Assembly: GCA_945869365.1 (NCBI GenBank)
Contig: CAMBOW010000094.1
Span: 1 to 6,015, forward strand
Direction: 5' to 3'
Source of the DNA: Flavobacterium psychrophilum
GTDB taxonomy: Bacteria > Bacteroidota > Bacteroidia > Flavobacteriales > Flavobacteriaceae
Length of the DNA: 6,015 nucleotides
Part shown: piece by piece, positions 1 through 6,015 of the stretch
Position numbering within the stretch: the first letter of the stretch is position 1
How the letters are laid out: every line of letters starts with the position of its first letter
Notes under the pieces: generated by a model
What the model was told of the DNA's origin: nothing
Seen by the model: the letters and a program-made list of their open reading frames with translations, nothing else
Database searches by the model: none
Made by a program: the position numbers and the translations under genes

Positions 1-610
1 CATCGGCTTGCATGGCCATCATTTTGGTGTTATAAAAAGGTTGCGGAGCTGAACTTACATTCGTATCTGAAATAGACTGTACCTTCCCTACTTTTTGTCC
101 CACTACCGATAGGTAATCCTGGGCTTTGGCTACGGCATTTTGCATGGCCAATTTGCGCACACTCGATTGCAATTTGGCCTGCTGCGACGATTGAAACTCC
201 ACCGAAGAAATGGTGGTAATTCCTGCCGAAACCAAATCGGTTACGAGGGCGTCGTATTTGCTTAAATCACGCAGCAACAAAGTAATGCTTTGATTGGCAT
301 GAATAAAGGTTTTCTTGCTTTCGTAATCGTAGGCTGGATTTACACTCACGCGTTGTGTTTGAACATCGGCGGGAGCTAATCCCCATTTTTTAATGCTTTT
401 TAACACAGCAGCTGTTTTGTTGTCGTTTTGTTCCTTTACCGACTTGATTTCGATGCCTTTGGTTTCGATTGCAATTTGAATTGAAACCTGATCCGGGACA
501 ATTTTCAATTTGCCTTCACCCATTACGGTTACCAAAGCTTGATTTTGAGATTCTTGTGCAAAGCTGTTTGCAAATAAGACTAATGCGAGGAATAGGATTG
601 TCTTTTTCAT
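1..610 (-). CDS. Secreted SIMPL-domain (DUF541) protein, C-terminus cut off by window edge
   Basis: The frame reads from ATG at 610-608 to base 2 without a stop, giving 203 residues; the family usually runs about 230-240, so roughly 30 C-terminal residues lie outside. Residues 1-18 are a signal peptide (MKK, then a hydrophobic core and SFA before the cut, with Q19 as likely mature N-terminus), so the protein should be exported to the periplasm or outer membrane. The mature part follows the SIMPL pattern: an early VTVMGEGKLKIVPDQVSIQI strand pair (27-46), the VSVNPAYDY segment (88-96), the ITLLLRDL strand (109-116), the SSVEFQ strand (135-140), and a helix with repeated Ala/Lys (VRKLAMQNAVAKAQ, 151-164) leading to VGQKVGKV. 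Family function is poorly defined; members form oligomeric shells or assist envelope processes. An in-frame TAA lies 10 bases upstream of the ATG, fixing the start. It follows the rhomboid gene by 20 bases and is probably co-transcribed with it. Confidence 0.88.
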   Translation of the reverse strand, partial: MKKTILFLALVLFANSFAQESQNQALVTVMGEGKLKIVPDQVSIQIAIETKGIEIKSVKEQNDNKTAAVLKSIKKWGLAPADVQTQRVSVNPAYDYESKKTFIHANQSITLLLRDLSKYDALVTDLVSAGITTISSVEFQSSQQAKLQSSVRKLAMQNAVAKAQDYLSVVGQKVGKVQSISDTNVSSAPQPFYNTKMMAMQAD

Positions 611-3600
611 TTTTAATTTTTAATTTTTAATTACAGTTTACCTGTTTTCACCAACACAAATAATAACAAAATAGGAATGGCCAAAAGAATCACCATAAAC
701 GTATGTTCGGTGAGTAAATCGGGCGCTTTTATCAGTGTCAATACATAACCACCGATGGCACCACCAAAATGAGCCGTGTGTCCAATGTTGTCATTTTTGG
801 CCTTCATGCCATAAATCGAATACAACAAATACCCAATACCAAACAAATAGGCTGGAATAGGAATGGGAATAAAAAATAAATACAAACTCATCTCCGGATT
901 GAGCAAAATAGCCGAATACAATATTCCAGTCACAGCTCCAGAGGCTCCAATTGCCGAATAATGGTAATCGTCTTTGTGAAACAACAAAGTGAGCAAGCTG
1001 CCAAACACCAAACTACCGGCATAAATGAGTCCAAAAGAAAATTCGTTGAGGTAATTGATTACCACAGGACCAAACATGTACAAGGTGAACATGTTAAAAA
1101 ATAAATGGCCAATATCGGCGTGTAAAAACCCCGATGTAACCATGCGGTATTGTTCACCAGCACGTATACTTCCGATGTGAAATTGGTAGTTGCGAATAAA
1201 ACTTAAATCGTTAAAGCCTTTGAAACTTGTGAGTAAATTCAAGCCAATAAGGAGAAGTAAGATCATGCTCATGTACTGCGATTTTAGATTCGTAAAAATA
1301 GAATTGTTTTCAGGAACAACGCGAAATTCACCAAACTATTTCGGGTAAAAGCGTATATTTGATCAAAATTTTTTGGGATGCAGTTGTTGTTGTATATTTT
1401 GTTTTATCCGTTCATTTGGTGCATTTCGAAATTGCCGTTTCGGGCCTTGTATATTTTGTCAGACGGCATTTGTTTTTTGGTGTATCGGGTGGTGCGTTAC
1501 CGCAAAAAAACCGTACGGGAAAACATAGCGCTGGCCCTTCCCCATTTGTCCTTGTCCGAACGCATTGAGGTGGAACGTAAATTTTACCACCACTTGTGCG
1601 ATTTGTTTCTAGAAATGATGAAAACCCTGAGCATTACCGATGAAGAAATCAATGCGCGGTTCATATACACCAATATTGATACATACCTCAACTTAGAGAA
1701 AAAAGAAAAAAGTGTAGCCCTATTTTGTGCCCATTACAACAGCTACGAATGGACTATTTCTATCAATCGTAAAATTCAATTTGATGGCATTGCGATATAC
1801 AAAAAAATCAACAACCCCTATTTTGACCGATTGGTACACCGCATTCGCTCGCGCTTTAAGGCTACCTTAATTACCAACAAAGAAGCTATTCCTAGAATTA
1901 GCCAAAATGCCCGAAACAAACACTTTGGCTTGTATGGGTTTGCCAGTGATCAATCGCCTCGATTGAATGCAGCACACCACTGGAAAAATTTCATGGGCAT
2001 GTATGTACCCGTGCATACCGGCGGCGAAATGTTGGCCAAAAAATACGACATGAATGTGGCCTTTCTTAAAATCACGAAAGTAAAACGTGGATTTTATGAA
2101 GCCGAAATTGTGAAAGTATATGAAGAGGTGAAGCAAATTCCAAACTACGAAATTTCGGATCGCTTTATGGAACTAGTGGAACGACAAATTCTAGAAGCGC
2201 CCGAATTCTATTTGTGGACCCACAAACGTTGGAAACACCGCAAAGAACAAGTCTAACTCCCTACAATTCAAACCAATCGTGTACCATTTGGTTGGCCGAT
2301 GACACAAAACTATGGTGCACAAACTCATTGGTTTTGGCCTCATACACATAGTCTTTGGCCCACTCGCGATGGTGTTGTGCCAATTCAATAAGGCTTTGAC
2401 ACACATAAACAATTTCGGCATTGGTGGTAGTGGGATGAAACGACATGCGGATCCATCCTGGTTTTTGAATTAAATCGCCAGCATCAATTTGACACACCAA
2501 GGCATTCGATAATTCTTGATCTACATTGAGCAAATAGTGGCCGTAGGTTCCGGCGCAACTGCAACCACCTCGGGTCTGAATGCCATATCGATCATTCAGG
2601 AGTTTTACGCCCAAATTAAAATGCAAATCTTCGATATAAAACGAAACCACACCCAAACGATGTTGGTGTTGCGGTGCTAAAATCACAATGTTTTTATGTG
2701 GTGCCAAGGTGACAAAAACGTAATCTAGGATTTCGTGCTCGCGTTGCAAAATCTTATCTACACCCATTTTTTCTTTGAGCTGAATAGCCAATGCGGTTTT
2801 AATTACCTGCAAAAAACCGGGGGTTCCGCCATCTTCGCGGTCTTCGATGTTGTCAATGTATTTGTGTATGCCCCAAGGATTGGTCCAAGCCACGGTGCCA
2901 CCACCCGGATTGTCGGGGATTGTATTTTGGTACAAAGCCGAATTAAACACCAAAACGCCCGAAGTGCCCGGTCCGCCCAAGAATTTGTGTGGCGAGAAAA
3001 AAATGGCATCCAAATAGGACTCTGGATCAGCAGGATGCATATCTATATGGACATAGGGTCCTGAACAAGCAAAATCTACGAAGCACAACCCTTGCTGTTG
3101 GTGCATCAATTTGGCAGCTTCGTGGTAGGGTGTCTGAATTCCCGTTACATTAGAGCAAGAGGTTATCGACGCAATTTTTACTGGTCGATTTTTGTATTTA
3201 TTTACTAATAAACTCAATTCGGTCAAGGAAAATAATCCTTCGCTATCGGCAGGAATCACCACGACATCAGCAATGGTTTCAAGCCAGGAGGTTTGGTTGG
3301 AATGGTGTTCCATGTGCGACACAAACACAATTGGTCGTTGGTCAGCCTGAAGTTTAAATTGGGCTTGCAACCGTTCGGGCACTTTGAGCCCCATAATCCG
3401 TTGTAATTTATTAACCACTCCTGTCATGCCGCTGCCTTCAGTTATTAACACGTCATCGGCATTGGCATTTACATGCTGTTTAATGAGGTGACGGGCATGA
3501 TGATAGGCCTTGGTCATTGCGGTACCCGATTCGGTGGTTTCGGTATGGGTATTGGCCACATAAGGTCCAAATTGATCGACCAAGCGGTCTTCTATGGGTC

Positions 3601-6015
3601 GGTACAAACGACCACTGGCGGTCCAATCGGTATAAATAATTTTTTGCACCCCAAAAGGCGATTCAAAAGTTTGATCGATGCCCACAATTTGCTCCCGAAA
3701 AGCAGCAAAGTACTGTTCTAAAGCAGTAGGCAAATTAGGGGTGTGTACATTGTTCATCTTATATTCCGGCTATATTTTTAATTTCGTCAATAATTCGCAA
3801 CGCCAAAGCATCAGCTGCTGCTTGTGATGGAGCTTCGGTATAAATTCGGATAATGGGTTCGGTATTCGATTTGCGTAAATGCACCCATTCGGAAGGAAAA
3901 TCAATTTTCACGCCGTCAATCGTAGAAATTTCTTCGTGTTGGTATTTGGCTGTCATGGCCACCAAAATGGCATCTACATCCAAGGTGGGTGTGAGTTCAA
4001 TTTTGTTTTTGCTCATGTAGTATTGCGGATAACTGGCGCGCAATTGGGCAACCGTGAGTTCTTGTTGCGCCAAATAGGTTAAAAACAAAGCCACGCCTAC
4101 CAAGCTGTCACGGCCGTAATGCAATTCGGGATAAATGATTCCGCCATTGCCTTCGCCACCAATAATCGCCTGTGTGCTTTTCATGAGTTCTACCACATTC
4201 ACCTCACCTACCGCACTGGCTTGGTACGATCCGTTGTGTTTGGTGGTAATGTCGCGCAAGGCACGCGAAGAAGACATATTTGAAACGGTATTTCCAGGGG
4301 TTTTGCTCAATACATAATCAGCTATGGCTACGAGTGTGTATTCTTCGCCAAATATTTCGCCGTCGTTCGAGATGAAAGCCAAACGATCTACGTCGGGATC
4401 CACCACGATGCCAAAATCGGCTTTTTCGCGCAGCACCAATTCGCAGATGTCGCCCAAATGTTCTTTCAAGGGTTCGGGATTATGCGGAAAATGACCGTTG
4501 GGTTCGCAGTACAATTTCACCACTTCAACGCCCATTTGCTCCAATAAATTTGGAATGATAATCCCACCCGATGAATTCACGGCGTCAACCACCACTTTAT
4601 ATTTGCGTTGGGCCACGGCCTCGGCATCTACCAAAGGCAATTGCAACACTTCGTCAATGTGAATATCCATATAGGCATCATTCACGGTAACGGTTCCTAA
4701 ATCATCCACTTCCGAGAAATCAAAAGCCTCTGCTTCAGCAATGGCTAAAATTTGTGCTCCATCGGCACCACTCAAAAATTCACCTTTGTGGTTCAATAAC
4801 TTCAGGGCGTTCCATTGTTTGGGATTGTGCGAAGCAGTAAGAATTATTCCGCCTTGTGCTTTTTCTAAGGGTACAGCAATTTCAACCGTTGGCGTTGTGG
4901 ATAAACCCAAATCAATTACGTCTATACCCAAACCAATCAACGTATTCATTACTAAATTATGAATCATCGGTCCCGAAATACGGGCATCACGACCAATCAC
5001 CACAGTCACTTTTCCTGTTGTAGGATTTGAAGGTTGCGCTTGTTGTTTAATCCACGTTCCGTAGGCCGATGCAAATTTTACCGCGTCTACCGGAGTTAAA
5101 TTATCACCTACTACTCCACCTATGGTTCCGCGTATGCCGGAAATTGATTTGATTAACGTCATCTAAATTTAATTTAATTGGGTGCACAAATATAGAATTA
5201 GTTCCTAAAATTTGATTCAAATTCTCGTTAAGATTTTGGATTCTACCCAAGCTATTCGATAAAACTTGTTATTTTTACTTGCTTAAGTCTACACCTATTG
5301 AATTTTCTTGCTCACATTCATCTTTCTGGACCCAATCAATGGATACAAACCGGCAATTTCATGGCCGATACGGTGCGTGGCAAAGACTACTTGCAGCATC
5401 CCATCGAAATTCGAAAAGGGATTTTGTTGCACCGCGCCATTGATACCTTTACCGATGCGCATCCCGTTTTTCGCAGCAGCACCAAACGCTTGCATGCCAA
5501 GTATCACCATTATTCGGGTGTGATAGTCGATATTTTTTACGACCATTTTTTGGCCAAAAATTTCCAAGACTACAGCGCTGTTTCCTTGGCTGATTTTACG
5601 CAACACTTTTATGCTTTTTTACAAGACAATACCGCTGTATTAACCGAAAAAACACAACAGATGTTGCCATATATGGTGCAACAAGATTGGTTGTTTAACT
5701 ACCAATACACCGAAGACATTGCCCGCATATTGGGCCAAATGGACCGAAGAATCCAACGCGGCACACAGATGCAAAATTCAGTACACGAACTCCAGGAATT
5801 TTACCCCGAGTTTGAACAGGAATTTCGGCAATTTTATCAGGAAGTACAGGAATTCTCCACCCAAAAATTACAGGAATTATGCGTTTTATATCCGAACGTA
5901 TAACGGCATTTGAGCTGAAGTTGATCAGTTTGTTTCTACTCACACCTTAAAACCATTAAGCAAAAAGGAAGCGTTAAAACATGTTGCACGCTAATCGATT
6001 AGTGCTAAATTTGCG

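Overview
The window looks like ordinary chromosomal DNA of a Bacteroidota bacterium, probably in or near the Flavobacteriales. Three things suggest this: start codons lack Shine-Dalgarno sequences and follow A/T-rich leaders; several upstream regions carry the Bacteroidota -7 box TAnnTTTG, twice as TATATTTG and once as TAAATTTG; and the best-matching protein families are typical of that phylum. The genus cannot be told from the sequence. No mobile element, CRISPR array, RNA gene, phage gene or defence system is visible. Coding density is very high and no gene-free stretch reaches 300 bases; the longest gap is about 135 bases.

Layout, left to right. On the minus strand, a rhomboid intramembrane protease (1272 to 631) is followed 20 bases later by a secreted SIMPL/DUF541 protein (610 to beyond base 1, so its C-terminus is missing). 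A 105-base divergent promoter region separates these from a plus-strand LpxL/HtrB-type lipid A acyltransferase (1378-2256). Convergent to it, with only 4 bases between stop codons, lies a minus-strand two-gene operon: a GlmM-type phosphohexomutase (5162 to 3759), then a cysteine-desulfurase-like PLP enzyme (3757 to 2261) whose ATG starts one base after the glmM stop. A second divergent promoter region (5163-5297) separates glmM from a plus-strand ACP phosphodiesterase-family gene (5298-5903) that starts with TTG. The last 112 bases hold no gene, but contain a near-consensus promoter with a 12-bp palindrome between its two boxes, pointing at a gene just outside the window.

Functionally, three of the six genes concern envelope and lipid precursors. 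GlmM makes glucosamine-1-phosphate for UDP-GlcNAc (lipid A and peptidoglycan), the LpxL-like enzyme adds acyl chains from acyl-ACP to lipid A, and the AcpH family acts on the phosphopantetheine arm of ACP. The PLP enzyme is tightly coupled to glmM but its substrate is unknown. The rhomboid/SIMPL pair looks like a separate membrane/periplasm unit. I found no convincing new multi-gene system. The most interesting points are small: the Cys-x-Cys active-site loop of the PLP enzyme, the three-copy heptamer leader of the SIMPL gene, the palindrome in the right-edge promoter, and the terminator-less convergent junction.
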